Notes under the pieces: generated by a model
Seen by the model: only the letters and a program-made list of their open reading frames with translations
What the model was told of the DNA's origin: nothing
Database searches by the model: none
Made by a program: the position numbers and the translations under genes
Shown: piece by piece, positions 1 through 9,800 of the stretch
Layout: each line of letters begins with the position of its first letter
Position numbering within the stretch: position 1 is the stretch's first letter
NCBI GenBank assembly: GCA_007694015.1
Contig: RECO01000194.1
Span: 1 to 46,696, forward strand
Origin: Geminicoccaceae bacterium
GTDB taxonomy: Bacteria > Pseudomonadota > Alphaproteobacteria > Geminicoccales > Geminicoccaceae
DNA: 46,696 nt
Direction of reading: 5' to 3'

Positions 1-11
1 AAATCCCAAAA

Positions 12-68
12 CCCCCCCCCCCCCCCCGCCCGGCCCCCCCCCGGGGGGGGGGGGGCCAAACCCCCCCC
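12..68. repeat. Homopolymer C/G tract, possible damaged hairpin repeat (copy D)
   Basis: The window opens with a run of 16 C (12-27), then 9 C followed by 13 G (34-55), then CCAAA and 8 C (61-68). The 13-G and 8-C runs around the CCAAA loop resemble the G5-CCAAAA-C5 hairpin downstream of pyc (6806-6830). As there, a pyrimidine tract leads into the 3' end of a minus-strand gene. I infer a copy of the same intergenic element whose homopolymers were inflated or misread at a contig edge. It could instead be pure assembly noise. Confidence 0.4.
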
Positions 69-75
69 GCGTCCT

Positions 76-120
76 TCCCTTTCTTCTACTGCCCTTCCTT
101 CTACGTCCCTTTCTTCTACT
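76..120. repeat. 15-bp tandem repeat, three units, overlapping the parC stop
   Basis: Units at 76-90 and 106-120 are identical (TCCCTTTCTTCTACT). The middle unit, 91-105, differs at a few bases. The parC stop codon (CTA on the plus strand, 116-118) lies in the last unit, so the array forms the end of the gene and its immediate downstream DNA. The first five units of downstream sequence may be a pyrimidine tract like those beside the other hairpin repeats in this window. Confidence 0.6.
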
Positions 121-2377
121 TCCCTGCGCCCTCCACCACCTCCGCCGGGCCGATGTCGGCGAGGCCGCTTTCCCTCGGGAAGCCTACCGGGACCATCCGA
201 CCGGCGGTGGCGCGTTTGGCTTGCCACGGGCTGAGGTCGCGTTCGGCGCGGCGGCGGGAGCCTTGGCTCCAGCCGAGGCCTTGGCTGGCGTCGAGGCTTT
301 TGAGGTCGTCGAGGGTGCCGTCCTTGTAGCGTTGCAGGATGACGCCTTTGCCGCGGCTCATTTCGGGCAGTTCGTCGGCCGCGAAGACGAGGAGTTTGCG
401 GTTGGTGCCGAGGACGGCGACGTGGGGTCCGGTGAGGGGGGCGACTTTGACCAGGCTGTCCTTGCCGCTGAGGTTGACGACCTGTTTGCCGGCGCGGGTC
501 GCTGCGGCGATGTCCTTTTCCTTGGCGGCGAAGCCGTAGCCGGCCTTGGTGGCGAGGATCAGCTTGCCGTCGGGGCGGTGGACGCGGACGTCGACGATCT
601 TGGTGGTGGGCTCCAGGTCGACGTAGAGGCTCAGGGGTTCGCCCTGGCTGCGGCCGCCGGGGAGCTTGTCGATGGGCACGAGGTGGCAGCGGCCGTCGTT
701 CCTCAGCACGAGCAGCTTGTCGGTGGACTGCGCCGGCAGAAGGAAGCGCGGGCCGTCGCCTTCTTTGAACTTCAGCTCGTCGGCGTTGGTGACGCTGCCG
801 CGGACGGCGCGCAGCCAGCCTTCCTGCGAGCAGACGACGGTGACGGGCTGGCGCTCGATGTGGTCTTCGACGTCGAGGTCGACCGGGGCGGGCGCACCGT
901 TGACCTGGGTGCGGCGGGGCTCGGCACCGAAGCGGGTTTGGATGTCGCGCACTTCGTCGGCGAGCTTTTGGCGGCGGAGGGTTTCGTCGGCCAAAAGCGC
1001 CTTGAGGCCGGCTTCCTCGGCGAGAAGGGCGTCGCGCTCCGCCTGCAGCGCCATTTCCTCGAGCTTCCTCAGTTGGCGCAGGCGCAGGTTGAGGATGGCT
1101 TCGGCTTGGCGCTCGGAGAGCTCGAATTCGGCCATCAGCACCGGCTTGGGGTGGTCGTTCTCGCGGATGATGGCGATGACGCGGTCGATGTCGAGGAAGG
1201 CCTTGAGGTAGCCGTCGAGGACTTCGAGCCGGTCGTCGATCTTGGCGAGGCGGAACTCGGAGCGCCGGATCAAGACCACCATGCGGTGGGCGAGGAAGGC
1301 ATCGAGCGCCTCGGCGAGCGGCATGACGCGGGGCACGCCCGCGGCATCGAGCACGTTGAGATTGAGCGGGACGCGGACCTCGAGTTCGGTCAGGCGGAAG
1401 AGCTGCTCCATGAGCAGTTCGGGCGGCACGGTGCGCGAGCGGGGCACGAGAACCAGGCGCACGTCCTCGGCGCTTTCGTCGCGCACGTCGCCGAGGAGGG
1501 TGAGCTTCTTCGCCGCCAAGAGCTCGGCGATGCGTTCGACCAGGCGCGACTTCGGCACCTGGTAGGGCACCTGGTCGACGACGATCTGGTATTGGCCGTA
1601 TCCCTGGTCTTCCTTTTGCCAGTGGGCACGCAGGCGGAAGGAACCGCGGCCAGTGCGATACGCCGTTTCGATGGCGTCGCGGTCCTCGACGAGGACGCCG
1701 CCCGTCGGAAAGTCCGGGCCTTGGATGCAGGCCAGCACCTTGGCCTCCGGTGCGTCCGGGTCGGCCAAGCGGACGAGCAGGGCTTCGGCCAGTTCGCCCA
1801 CGTGGTGCGGCGGGATCGAGGTCGCCATGCCGACGGCGATGCCCGAAGCGCCGTTGGCGAGCAGGTTGGGGAAGGCGGCAGGCAGGACGACGGGCTCGGT
1901 TTCGCTGCCGTCGTAGGTGGCCCGAAAATCGACGGTGTCCTCGTCGAGCTGATCGAGCAGCGCCATGGCGACGTCGGTGAGACGGCTTTCGGTGTAGCGC
2001 ATGGCGGCGGCGTTATCGCCGTCGACATTGCCGAAATTGCCCTGGCCGTCGACCAGCGGGTAGCGCTGGGTAAAGTCCTGGGCGAGGCGGACCAGGGCGT
2101 CGTAAACGGCGGTGTCGCCGTGCGGGTGGAACTTGCCGATGACGTCGCCGACGATGCGGGCGCACTTCTTGTAGGCGCCGTCGGCATCCAGGCGCAGCTC
2201 GCGCATGGCGTAGAGCAGCCGCCGCTGCACCGGTTTCAGGCCGTCGCGGACGTCGGGCAGCGAGCGCGAGGTGATGGTCGAGAGCGCATAGGCGAGGTAG
2301 CGCTGGCTCAGGGCATCGCGCAGGTCGACCGGGCGGATCTCGCCCGGTTTTTCGTCGCTATCGGGCTTCGCTGCCAA
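116..2377 (-). CDS. parC: DNA topoisomerase IV subunit A
   Basis: ParC is the DNA-cleaving subunit of topoisomerase IV, which decatenates daughter chromosomes with ParE. The 753-residue protein has the N-terminal winged-helix cleavage domain with the catalytic tyrosine at Tyr128 in MRYTES. The quinolone-determining segment [10 protein letters not shown] lies at 84-93, with Thr at the place of E. coli Ser80. A coiled arm and a C-terminal beta-pinwheel region follow. The end ([13 protein letters not shown]) is typical of alphaproteobacterial ParC rather than GyrA. The start is TTG, supported by AGGAGG nine bases upstream, and the gene overlaps the recO end by 20 bp. It is the last gene of the pdxJ-to-parC run. 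Its stop sits in a short tandem repeat. Confidence 0.95.
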   Translation of the reverse strand: MAAKPDSDEKPGEIRPVDLRDALSQRYLAYALSTITSRSLPDVRDGLKPVQRRLLYAMRELRLDADGAYKKCARIVGDVIGKFHPHGDTAVYDALVRLAQDFTQRYPLVDGQGNFGNVDGDNAAAMRYTESRLTDVAMALLDQLDEDTVDFRATYDGSETEPVVLPAAFPNLLANGASGIAVGMATSIPPHHVGELAEALLVRLADPDAPEAKVLACIQGPDFPTGGVLVEDRDAIETAYRTGRGSFRLRAHWQKEDQGYGQYQIVVDQVPYQVPKSRLVERIAELLAAKKLTLLGDVRDESAEDVRLVLVPRSRTVPPELLMEQLFRLTELEVRVPLNLNVLDAAGVPRVMPLAEALDAFLAHRMVVLIRRSEFRLAKIDDRLEVLDGYLKAFLDIDRVIAIIRENDHPKPVLMAEFELSERQAEAILNLRLRQLRKLEEMALQAERDALLAEEAGLKALLADETLRRQKLADEVRDIQTRFGAEPRRTQVNGAPAPVDLDVEDHIERQPVTVVCSQEGWLRAVRGSVTNADELKFKEGDGPRFLLPAQSTDKLLVLRNDGRCHLVPIDKLPGGRSQGEPLSLYVDLEPTTKIVDVRVHRPDGKLILATKAGYGFAAKEKDIAAATRAGKQVVNLSGKDSLVKVAPLTGPHVAVLGTNRKLLVFAADELPEMSRGKGVILQRYKDGTLDDLKSLDASQGLGWSQGSRRRAERDLSPWQAKRATAGRMVPVGFPRESGLADIGPAEVVEGAGK

Positions 2378-3107
2378 GCGGCTTTGCCTCCTCGCTCTGT
2401 TGCGCCAGCCGCTGGCGCGCTGGCGGCAGGGCCTGGTCGATCGGGTGGTAGACGTGCTTTTCGAGGAAATGCCCGGTCAGTTGCAACCCCTGGGCGAAGG
2501 CCGCAGCATCGGGCTCGCTGGCGTCCAGCAGGCATGGCGGCAAGGGGAGCAGCCGGTCCTCGTAATCGGGCGCGGCCCCTTGGGCGACGGCGCGGCCGGT
2601 GCGCGGCGAGACGAAGGCGAGCTGGTCGGCGCGGCCGGTGACGGCGCAGCGCTCGAGGTCGAGGGCGAAGCCGGTTTCGGCCAAAAGCAGCGCCTCGAAA
2701 CGGAGATAGAAGCCCCGCCAGTGCTCGTCGCCCGCAAGGGTTGCGAAAAGCCGCAACAGGCCGGCGTAGAGGGTCGGGTGGGCTTCGCGTTCGGCGAGTG
2801 CCGTTTCGAGCAGTGCGGTGGCGGCGGCCATGGCGGCGAGCCGGTCCGGGCGGTCGAGCACGCGGGCGGCAAATGCATCGATCGGTTCGGCGGTGAAGCG
2901 GCCGAGGTCGTCCTCGAGGCGGGCCTGCCAGTGCAGTTGCAGGCGGTTGCCGGGCTCGTAGAGCGGGCGGTTGCGGCTGGCGGCAGCGCCGGCGATCCAG
3001 CCGGCGTGGCGGCCGTGTTCGAAGGTGAAGGCGGAGACGACCAGGGCGGTCTCGCCGTGGCGGCGGGCGCGCAGCACGATCCCCTCGTCGTCCCAGGCGA
3101 CCGTCAC
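2358..3107 (-). CDS. recO: DNA repair protein RecO
   Basis: RecO binds single-stranded DNA and helps RecR load RecA on SSB-coated gaps (RecFOR pathway). The 249-residue product has the N-terminal OB-fold opening ([20 protein letters not shown]), the segment [18 protein letters not shown], and the helical domain with [19 protein letters not shown]. These are standard for alphaproteobacterial RecO of about 240-250 residues. The GTG start overlaps the era stop as GTGA, implying translational coupling, and the 3' end overlaps parC. A longer upstream reading frame exists but would lie inside era, so the GTG is preferred. Confidence 0.93.
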   Translation of the reverse strand: MTVAWDDEGIVLRARRHGETALVVSAFTFEHGRHAGWIAGAAASRNRPLYEPGNRLQLHWQARLEDDLGRFTAEPIDAFAARVLDRPDRLAAMAAATALLETALAEREAHPTLYAGLLRLFATLAGDEHWRGFYLRFEALLLAETGFALDLERCAVTGRADQLAFVSPRTGRAVAQGAAPDYEDRLLPLPPCLLDASEPDAAAFAQGLQLTGHFLEKHVYHPIDQALPPARQRLAQQSEEAKPLGSEAR

Positions 3108-4018
3108 GCCTCCCCCGGATAGTCCAGGCCCATCTCGCGGTAACGCTCCGGATCGTCGACCCAGCCCTCGCGCACCTTGACGAACAAAAAGAGGTGCACC
3201 TTCTGGCCGAGGATCTCCTCCAGCTCCAGCCGCGCCGCCTCGCCGACGCGCTTGATCTGCTGGCCGCCCTCGCCGAGCACGATCGCCTTTTGGCTGCCAC
3301 GGCGGACGTAGATGGTCTGGTCGATGCGTACCGCTTGGCCGTCGGGGGCGGTGGCGTAGCCTTCGGTTTCGACCGTCAGGCTGTAGGGCAGCTCGTCGTG
3401 CAGCTGGCGAAACAGGTGCTCGCGGGTGATCTCGGCGGCGAGCACGCGCTCGGACAGATCGGACAGCTGGTCTTCGGGAAAAAGCCACGGCCCCTCGGGC
3501 ATCAGCTCCGGCAGAGCCGCCAGGATGTCGGCGCAACCATCGCCCTTGGCCGCCGAGACGAGGAAGGTCCGCTCGAAGGCGAGCCTCGCATTGGCCTGCT
3601 CGATCAGCGGCAACAGTGCCTGCGGCTTCACCAGGTCGATCTTGTTGAGCACCAGCATCTTCGGCTGGCGGCTGTGCTCCAGGCGCTGGAAGACGAGCTG
3701 GCTGCGCTTGTCGAGGCCGCGCTTGGCATCGATCACCACCAGGACGACGTCGCTGTCCTCGCCGCCCCGCAAAGCCGCATCGACCATGGCGCGATCGAGG
3801 CGCTTTTGCGGATCGAAAATGCCCGGCGTGTCGACGAAAACGAGCTGGGTTTCGCCCTTGATGGTGATGCCGAGCACGCGGCGGCGGGTGGTCTGCACCT
3901 TGGGCGAGACGATCGACACCTTGGTGCCGATGAGCTGGTTCAACAAGGTCGACTTGCCGACATTGGGCGCACCCAGGATGGCGACGAAGCCGCAAGCCGT
4001 GGTGGGGGCCTCACTCAA
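3104..4018 (-). CDS. era: GTPase Era
   Basis: Era is an essential Ras-like GTPase that binds the 3' end of 16S rRNA and assists 30S assembly. The 304-residue protein has the P-loop GAPNVGKST (16-24), the TTRRR switch region, DTPGI (G3) and NKID (G4). A C-terminal KH RNA-binding domain contains VGEAARLELEEILGQKV. I place the start at TTG 4018, which overlaps the rnc TGA as TTGA and is preceded by AAGGACAGAAGGG. This gives the usual family length; a longer frame would extend far into rnc. An rnc-era-recO order is common in proteobacteria and links 16S processing with assembly. Confidence 0.94.
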   Translation of the reverse strand: MSEAPTTACGFVAILGAPNVGKSTLLNQLIGTKVSIVSPKVQTTRRRVLGITIKGETQLVFVDTPGIFDPQKRLDRAMVDAALRGGEDSDVVLVVIDAKRGLDKRSQLVFQRLEHSRQPKMLVLNKIDLVKPQALLPLIEQANARLAFERTFLVSAAKGDGCADILAALPELMPEGPWLFPEDQLSDLSERVLAAEITREHLFRQLHDELPYSLTVETEGYATAPDGQAVRIDQTIYVRRGSQKAIVLGEGGQQIKRVGEAARLELEEILGQKVHLFLFVKVREGWVDDPERYREMGLDYPGEA

Positions 4019-4713
4019 CCCTTCTGTCCTTCGAGCTTGGCCAAGAGGGCGGCCGCCGCCTTCTGCTCGGCCTGGCGCTTGGAGCCGGCTTCGGCCTCTT
4101 GGGCGGGAAAGCGCGCCACCCGGACCGCGACCTTGAACGAGGGCGCGTGCGCCGGGCCGCTCCGGCCGATTTCCTCGTAGACCGGCAGGCCCAGCCCTTG
4201 CGCCTGACTCCACTCCTGCAACGCCGTTTTCGGATCGCGCGGGGCTTCGGCGAGGCCGGAAAGCCGCGGCTCCCAGTCGCGCTCCACGAGCTGGCGCGCC
4301 GCCTCGAACCCGCCGTCGAGGTAGACGGCGCCGATGATCGCCTCGACCGCGTCGGCCAGCAAGGCCGGGTTGGCGCGTCCGCCCGATGCGACCTCGCCGG
4401 CCGCCATCACCATGTCGTCGGCGATGCGCCAGGTCTTGGCCACCTCGGCCAGGGTTTCGCGCCGGACCAAGGCGGCATGGCGCTTGGAGAGGCCGCCCTC
4501 CGGCTCGTGGGCGAAGCGCCGACAGAGCAGATCGGCCACCACCAGGCCGAGCACGCGGTCGCCCAGAAATTCCAGCCGTTCGTTGTCGCCCTGGCGGCGC
4601 TCGCCGGCGCTGCGGTGGACGAGGGCGCGACGCAACAGCGAGCCGTCGCGAAAGCGATAGCCCAGGCGCTGCTGCAACGGCTCCAACGGCGTCTTCAACA
4701 TGACCGCACCCAC
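4015..4713 (-). CDS. rnc: Ribonuclease III
   Basis: RNase III cuts double-stranded RNA, including the rRNA precursor stems. The 232-residue product has the signature NERLEFLGD at 44-52 with acidic residues Glu45, Glu48 and Asp52. The second catalytic pair is Asp121/Glu124 in DAVEAIIGAVYLDGG. A C-terminal dsRNA-binding domain starts near DPKTALQEWSQAQG. I chose GTG 4713 because GAGG lies seven bases upstream, just after the lepB stop. An internal ATG at 4701 is the alternative start and would remove four residues. Confidence 0.93.
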   Translation of the reverse strand: MGAVMLKTPLEPLQQRLGYRFRDGSLLRRALVHRSAGERRQGDNERLEFLGDRVLGLVVADLLCRRFAHEPEGGLSKRHAALVRRETLAEVAKTWRIADDMVMAAGEVASGGRANPALLADAVEAIIGAVYLDGGFEAARQLVERDWEPRLSGLAEAPRDPKTALQEWSQAQGLGLPVYEEIGRSGPAHAPSFKVAVRVARFPAQEAEAGSKRQAEQKAAAALLAKLEGQKG

Positions 4714-4723
4714 GCGCGCGACC

Positions 4724-5446
4724 TCACTCGATGCGCATGAACAAACGCTCGTAGCGAATGGCGAACGGCCACTTCCAAATTTCCCACAAGCGCGCCGATC
4801 CGTCGGTTGAGAAGAAAATGATTTCGGCACGACCCACTAGGTTTTCAATGGGCACGAAACCAACAAAGGCGGAGCGGCTGTCTTGCGAATTGTCGCGATT
4901 GTCACCCATGGCGAAAAGATGGCCGGCGGGCACCTCGAACACACGGGTGTTGTCGAACGGGCTGCTTGGGATCATGTCGAGGACTTCCCAACTACGGCCG
5001 TCTGGCAGGGTTTCACGGTAGCGCGGGATTTCCCGCCCGCCAAACGCCTCGTCGAGGAAGGGCTCGATCGGCACCTTCGCCACCGCCTCGTCGTTGATGT
5101 AGAGGATCCCGCCCTGCATCTGCACCCGGTCGCCGGGCAGGCCGACGATGCGCTTGATGTAGTCGGTGCGGTTGTCGGCCGGCAGCTTGAACACCGCCAC
5201 GTCGCCGCGTTCCGGCAACGCACTCCACACCCGGCCCGGAATCAGCGGCAGGCTGAACGGCAGCGAATGCCGGCTGTAGCCATAGGCGTATTTCGAGGTG
5301 AACAGGTAGTCGCCGACCAAAAGCGTCGGCTTCATCGAGCCCGAGGGAATGTTGAACGGCTCGAAAAAGAACGTGCGCACGACCAAGGCGATCAGGACCG
5401 CATAGATCAGCGTGCGGAAAGTTTCGACGAAGCTCGAGCGGTTCAT
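4724..5446 (-). CDS. lepB: Signal peptidase I
   Basis: LepB cleaves Sec and Tat signal peptides on the periplasmic face of the inner membrane. The 240-residue protein has one clear N-terminal membrane segment (about 10-28). The Ser/Lys dyad follows: Ser37 in IPSGSMKPTL and Lys98 in DYIKRIVGLPGD. The later box GHLFAMGDNRDNSQDSR is also present. The ATG lies one base after the acpS stop with no strong Shine-Dalgarno sequence, so it is probably translationally coupled to acpS. The lepB-rnc-era linkage is conserved in proteobacteria. Confidence 0.95.
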   Translation of the reverse strand: MNRSSFVETFRTLIYAVLIALVVRTFFFEPFNIPSGSMKPTLLVGDYLFTSKYAYGYSRHSLPFSLPLIPGRVWSALPERGDVAVFKLPADNRTDYIKRIVGLPGDRVQMQGGILYINDEAVAKVPIEPFLDEAFGGREIPRYRETLPDGRSWEVLDMIPSSPFDNTRVFEVPAGHLFAMGDNRDNSQDSRSAFVGFVPIENLVGRAEIIFFSTDGSARLWEIWKWPFAIRYERLFMRIE

Positions 5447-5447
5447 G

Positions 5448-5846
5448 TCAAAGAGGCCGTGCGGTGAGGAGGACGATGGCCTGGGCGAGCGGCGGCTCGT
5501 CCGTCAGGGTGAGCTCGACGTCGACCTGCATGCCTGCGGGCGTCAGCGCCTGGAGCCGCCCGAGCGCCCCGCCCGTCAGCCGCAGCGTCGGCTTGCCGCT
5601 CGGCAGGTTGACCACACCGATGTCGCGCATGAACACACCCTGGGAATAGCCGGTGCCGAGCGCCTTCGAGCACGCCTCCTTGGCGGCGAAGCGCTTGGCG
5701 TAGGTATCGGCGCGCTTCAAGCGCCGATCCGCCTTCTGCCGCTCGATCGCGGTGAAGCAGCGCTGGGTGAACCGCTCGCCGAACCGCTCCAGGGTGCGCT
5801 CGATCCGCCGCGTGTCGATCAGGTCCACGCCCATGCCGATGATCAT
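5448..5846 (-). CDS. acpS: Holo-[acyl-carrier-protein] synthase
   Basis: AcpS transfers 4'-phosphopantetheine from CoA to apo-ACP, activating fatty-acid synthesis. The 132-residue product starts [11 protein letters not shown], with the metal-binding Asp8, and carries [15 protein letters not shown] with Glu57. This is the family's second metal-binding motif. Length is normal for the short AcpS class. The ATG overlaps the pdxJ stop as ATGA. In-frame upstream sequence lies inside pdxJ and has no family similarity, so the short start is secure. Confidence 0.95.
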   Translation of the reverse strand: MIIGMGVDLIDTRRIERTLERFGERFTQRCFTAIERQKADRRLKRADTYAKRFAAKEACSKALGTGYSQGVFMRDIGVVNLPSGKPTLRLTGGALGRLQALTPAGMQVDVELTLTDEPPLAQAIVLLTARPL

Positions 5847-6589
5847 GCGCGTGCCTGGTCCATCAGGTCGCGCATGTGGCGGATGGCCGGCACGAACCCC
5901 CGAAACACGGCCTCGCCGATCAGGAAATGGCCGATATTGAGTTCCACCACCTCGGGCATCGCCGCCACCGGGCCGACATTGCCGTAGGTGAGCCCATGCC
6001 CGGCGTGACACTCGAGCCCGAGGGCCAGAGCCGTTGCCGCCCCGCGCTCGAGGCGCGCCAACTCCCGCCCGAAGGCAGCGCTGCCCGGCTCGTGCTCGGC
6101 ATAGGTCCCGGTGTGCAACTCCACCACCGCCGCACCGGCCGCGGCACTCGCCGCCAGCTGACGCTCGTCGGCATCGACGAACAGGGAGACGCGAATGCCG
6201 GCGTCGGCCAAGCGCCTAACCTGCGGCGCCAGCCGGTTGCCCAGACCGATGACGTCGAGCCCACTCTCGGTCGTCCGCTCCTCGCGCTTTTCCGGCACGA
6301 TGCAGACCGCATGCGGGCGATGCCGCAAGGCGATCGCGACCATCTCGTCGGTCAGTGCCATCTCCAGGTTCAAGGGCAAGGGCGGATCGGCCGCCAACCT
6401 GGCCAAATCCTCGTCGACGATATGCCGCCGATCCTCGCGCAGATGCAGCGTGATCCCGTCACCCCCCGCTTCCTTGACGAGCCAAGCCGCCCGCACCGGA
6501 TCGGGATGCGCCCCGCCACGGGCGTTGCGAATGGTGGCGACGTGATCGATGTTGACGCCGAGGCGCAAGCTCAAAGCGCGTTCCTTCAC
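5843..6589 (-). CDS. pdxJ: Pyridoxine 5'-phosphate synthase
   Basis: PdxJ condenses 1-deoxy-D-xylulose 5-phosphate with 3-amino-2-oxopropyl phosphate to give pyridoxine 5'-phosphate. Conserved blocks are [30 protein letters not shown], the loop [24 protein letters not shown], and [16 protein letters not shown] near the end. The 248-residue length is normal. The listed start is GTG. A better supported alternative is TTG at 6574, with AAGGA seven bases upstream; it would remove five residues and suit a transcript beginning near 6597. It is the first gene of the minus-strand run to parC. Confidence 0.94.
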   Translation of the reverse strand: MKERALSLRLGVNIDHVATIRNARGGAHPDPVRAAWLVKEAGGDGITLHLREDRRHIVDEDLARLAADPPLPLNLEMALTDEMVAIALRHRPHAVCIVPEKREERTTESGLDVIGLGNRLAPQVRRLADAGIRVSLFVDADERQLAASAAAGAAVVELHTGTYAEHEPGSAAFGRELARLERGAATALALGLECHAGHGLTYGNVGPVAAMPEVVELNIGHFLIGEAVFRGFVPAIRHMRDLMDQARA

Positions 6590-6603
6590 TCGAGGGACGC
6601 AGC

Positions 6604-6633
6604 CTTATAGCCGCCGGCCAACCGGAAAGCCAA
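6604..6633 (-). promoter_or_regulatory. Candidate sigma-70-type promoter for the pdxJ-parC run
   Basis: On the minus strand TTGGCT (6633-6628) and TATAAG (6609-6604) are separated by 18 bases. The predicted transcript start is near 6597, only about eight bases before the listed GTG of pdxJ. This favours the internal TTG start at 6574. Confidence 0.4.
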
Positions 6634-6674
6634 GGCAAGCGCGACCAAGGTCATCCAAGTGGCGTTTGCCACCC

Positions 6675-6722
6675 TAGAGCGCTTCTTGAAATGCGTGACC
6701 TGCCCTCACCCCCGCCCGCCGG
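6675..6722. repeat. Solo end of a MITE-like element
   Basis: These 48 bases match the left end of the full element at 42798-42845 with about six mismatches, including the TAGAGCG terminus, GAAATGC, TGACC and the CCCTCACCCCCGCCCGCCGG block. No matching right terminus is seen downstream, so this is a truncated or decayed copy. A hairpin repeat of the second family follows within nine bases, the same order as at the full copy. Confidence 0.65.
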
Positions 6723-6730
6723 CTAATGCC

Positions 6731-6830
6731 GCCGCCACTTCTGAAACGACAGCCGTGATTGCCGGGCGTGCAGGCACGCCCGGCAATCACGGGTGCTGGG
6801 GGTTTCCAAGGGGGCCAAAAGCCCCCTTGG
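6731..6830. repeat. Hairpin-rich intergenic repeat, copy A (pyc 3' side)
   Basis: The element has three parts. It begins with GCCGCCACTT (6731-6740). A perfect 17-bp inverted repeat with a two-base loop follows (6755-6790). A right block GGGGGTTTCCAAGGGGG then folds as CCAAGGGGGC/GCCCCCTTGG around CAAAA (6806-6830). A pyrimidine tract of CCTT/CCCTT units (6831-6874) leads to the pyc stop. Related right blocks occur at 29916-29942 and 43009-43031. The right hairpin could end pyc transcription, but no U-run follows it. Confidence 0.7.
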
Positions 6831-6875
6831 CCTTCCCTTCCCTTCCCTGACCTTGCCTTGCCTTTTGCCTTGCTG

Positions 6876-9800
6876 TCACCCAGCGGGCTCGACCACGACC
6901 AGCAGGTCCTTGGCATCGACCTGGGCGTGCGGCTCGACGCAGAGTTCGGTGACTTTGCCTTGGTGCGGTGCCCTGAGGCTGGTTTCCATTTTCATGGCTT
7001 CGAGGGTCAACAGCACGTCGCCGGCCTGGACCGTTTGGCCTTCGCTGACGGCGATGCTGGCGACGATGCCGGGCATAGGGGCGCCGATGTGGGCGGGGTT
7101 GTTCGGCTCGACCTTGCGGGCGGCGGGGCGGGTGGCTTGGACGCCGCGGTTGGGAACGGCGATCATCCGCGGCTGGCCGTTGAGCTCGAAAAAGACCTCG
7201 ACCTTACCGTCGTCCCGGGTTTGACCGACGGCGGTGAGGAGAATGACCAGGGTTTTGCCGCGTTCGATGTCGACGGCGATCTCCTGGCCCGGCTCCATGC
7301 CGTAGTGGAAGACCGGCGTGGGCAGGCTGGAAACCGGCCCGTAGTCGCTCTGGATGCGGGCGTAGTCGGTGAAGACCTTCGGATACATGAGGTAGGACTG
7401 GAATTCGCGCTCGCTCAGGGCGCGGCCGCAGGCGGCTTCGGCCTTGGTGCGCTCGGCGGCGAGGTCGGTCGCAGGCAGGAGCGAGGCCGGCCGCACGGTG
7501 ATGGGGGCGGTCTCGCCGAGCGCCTTCTTTTGCAAGGCTTCGGGCCAACCGCCGGGGGGCTGGCCCAAATCGCCCTTCAGCATCTCGATCACCGAGGCCG
7601 GAAAGGCAACCTCCTTCGCCGGATCGAGGATGTCGGCGCCGGTGAGGTTTTGGCTCACCATCATCAGGGCAAGGTCGCCCACCACCTTCGAGGAGGGCGT
7701 GACCTTGACGATGTCGCCGAAGAGGTCGTTGGCCTCGCGATAGGCTCGGGCCACCTCGTGCCAGCGCTCCTCCAGCCCCATCGAGCGCGCCTGGGCCCGA
7801 AGGTTGGTGAACTGCCCGCCCGGCATCTCGTGCAGGTAGACCTCGCTCGCGCCGCTCAACAGATCGCTCTCGAAGGCGCGGTAATGGGCGCGAACGGCTT
7901 CCCAGTAGAACGAAATCTCCCGGATCGCCTTGGGATCGAGCCCGGTGTCCCGTTCGCCGTGGCGGAGCGCTTCGACCAACGAGCCGAGGCAGGCCTGCGA
8001 CGTTGTGCCGCTCATCGCGTCCATCGCCGCGTCGATGGCGTCCACGCCCGCGTCCACCGCCGCCAGGATGGTGGCAGCGGCAATGCCCGAGGTGTCGTGG
8101 GTGTGGAAGTGGATCGGCAGGTCCACCGCGTCCTTCAAGGCGCCGATCAGCTTGGTGGCCGCCGCCGGCTTCAACAGGCCCGCCATGTCCTTGAGGCCGA
8201 GGATGTGACAGCCGGCGGCTTCGAGTTCCTTGGCGAGGCCGACATAGTAGCGGAGCGAATACTTGGCACGGTCAGGGTCGTCGATGTCGCCGGTGTAGCA
8301 GATGGCGCCTTCGACCAGCTTGCCGGTGGCGCCCACGGCGTCGATCGCGACCCGCATGTTCTCGACCCAGTTGAGGCAGTCGAAAATGCGGAAGAGGTCC
8401 ATTCCGGCGGCCGCGGCTTCGTCGATGAACGCCTCGACGACGTTGTCCGGGTAGTTCGTGTAGCCGACGCCGTTGGCGCCCCGGAGCAGCATCTGCGTGA
8501 GCACGTTCGGCACGCGCGCGCGGATGTCCGCCAAACGCTCCCACGGGTCCTCGAACAAAAAGCGCATGGCGACGTCGAAGGTGGCCCCACCCCAGCACTC
8601 GAGCGAGAGGAGCTGCGGCAGCCCGCGCGCATAGGCGTCGGCCACCGCGACCAGGTCGTAGCTGCGCATCCGGGTGGCCAGAAGCGACTGGTGCGCGTCG
8701 CGCATGGTCGTGTCGGTGACCAGGACGCGCTGCTCCGCCTGCATCCACTTGGCGAAGCCCACCGCCCCGAGTTCCTCCAGTTTCTGGCGGGTGCCCGGTG
8801 CCGGCTTATGTTCGAAACGCGGCGGTACGGGCTGGCGCAGGGTCGGTGCGGGCCGCGGCCGGTCGCGCAGGTCGGGCTGGCCGTTGACCGTCACGTCGGC
8901 GATGTAGGTCAAGAGCCGGGTGGCCCGATCCTGCGGCTGGGCGACTTCGAACAGCGCCTTGGTTTCGTCGATGAAGCGCGTGGTGTAGCTGGCGGCGCGG
9001 AAGGTCGGGTGGCGCAAGACCGTTTCGAGGAAGGTGAGGTTCGTGGCCACGCCGCGGATGCGGTATTCGACCAAGGCCCGCAGCATCCGGTCGATCACCT
9101 CCTCGGGCGAGGGCGCCCAGGCGGTCACCTTCTCCAAGAGCGCGTCGTAAAAGCGGGTGACCACGGCGCCCGAATAGGCGGTACCGCCATCGACCCGGAT
9201 GCCGAAGCCCATCGCCCCGCGATAGGCGGTGATCCGGCCATAGTCGGGGATGAAGTTGTTTTCCGGGTCTTCGGTGGTGATCCGGCACTGCAGCGCGTGG
9301 CCGCTGAGCTGGATCTGGGCCTGGGGCGGGATGCCGGTCTCGTCGAGGTGACCGATGCGCTGGCCCTCGGCGATCTTGATCTGTGCCTTGACGATGTCGA
9401 GCCCGGTGACCTCCTCGGTGACGGTGTGCTCGACCTGGATGCGCGGGTTGACCTCGATGAAGTAGAAATCACCGCTCTCGGCATCCATCAGGAACTCGAC
9501 CGTGCCGGCACCGTAGTAAGCGACCGCGTTGCCGATCGCCAATGCCGCTTCGCCCAGTTGCTGGCGGGTCGCGGCGTCGACATAGGGGGCCGGGGCCCGC
9601 TCGATGATCTTCTGGTTGCGGCGCTGGATGGTGCAGTCGCGCTCGAAGAGGTGGACGAGGTTGCCGTGCTGGTCGCCCAGGATCTGGACCTCGACGTGGC
9701 GGGCGCGGCGGATCAGCTTTTCCAGATAGACCTCGTCCTTGCCGAAGGCGGCCTTGGCCTCGCGCTTGGCGGAGCGCACCGCTTCGACCAGTTCGCCCGC

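Noticed and set aside
221-2641. 806-codon plus-strand open frame opposite parC and recO
   Set aside because: It mirrors the codon bias of the real genes on the other strand, shows no family motif and has low-complexity Ala/Gly/Val/Asp composition.
6674-6916. 80-residue minus-strand frame across the pyc 3' region
   Set aside because: It consists of repeat and hairpin sequence only.
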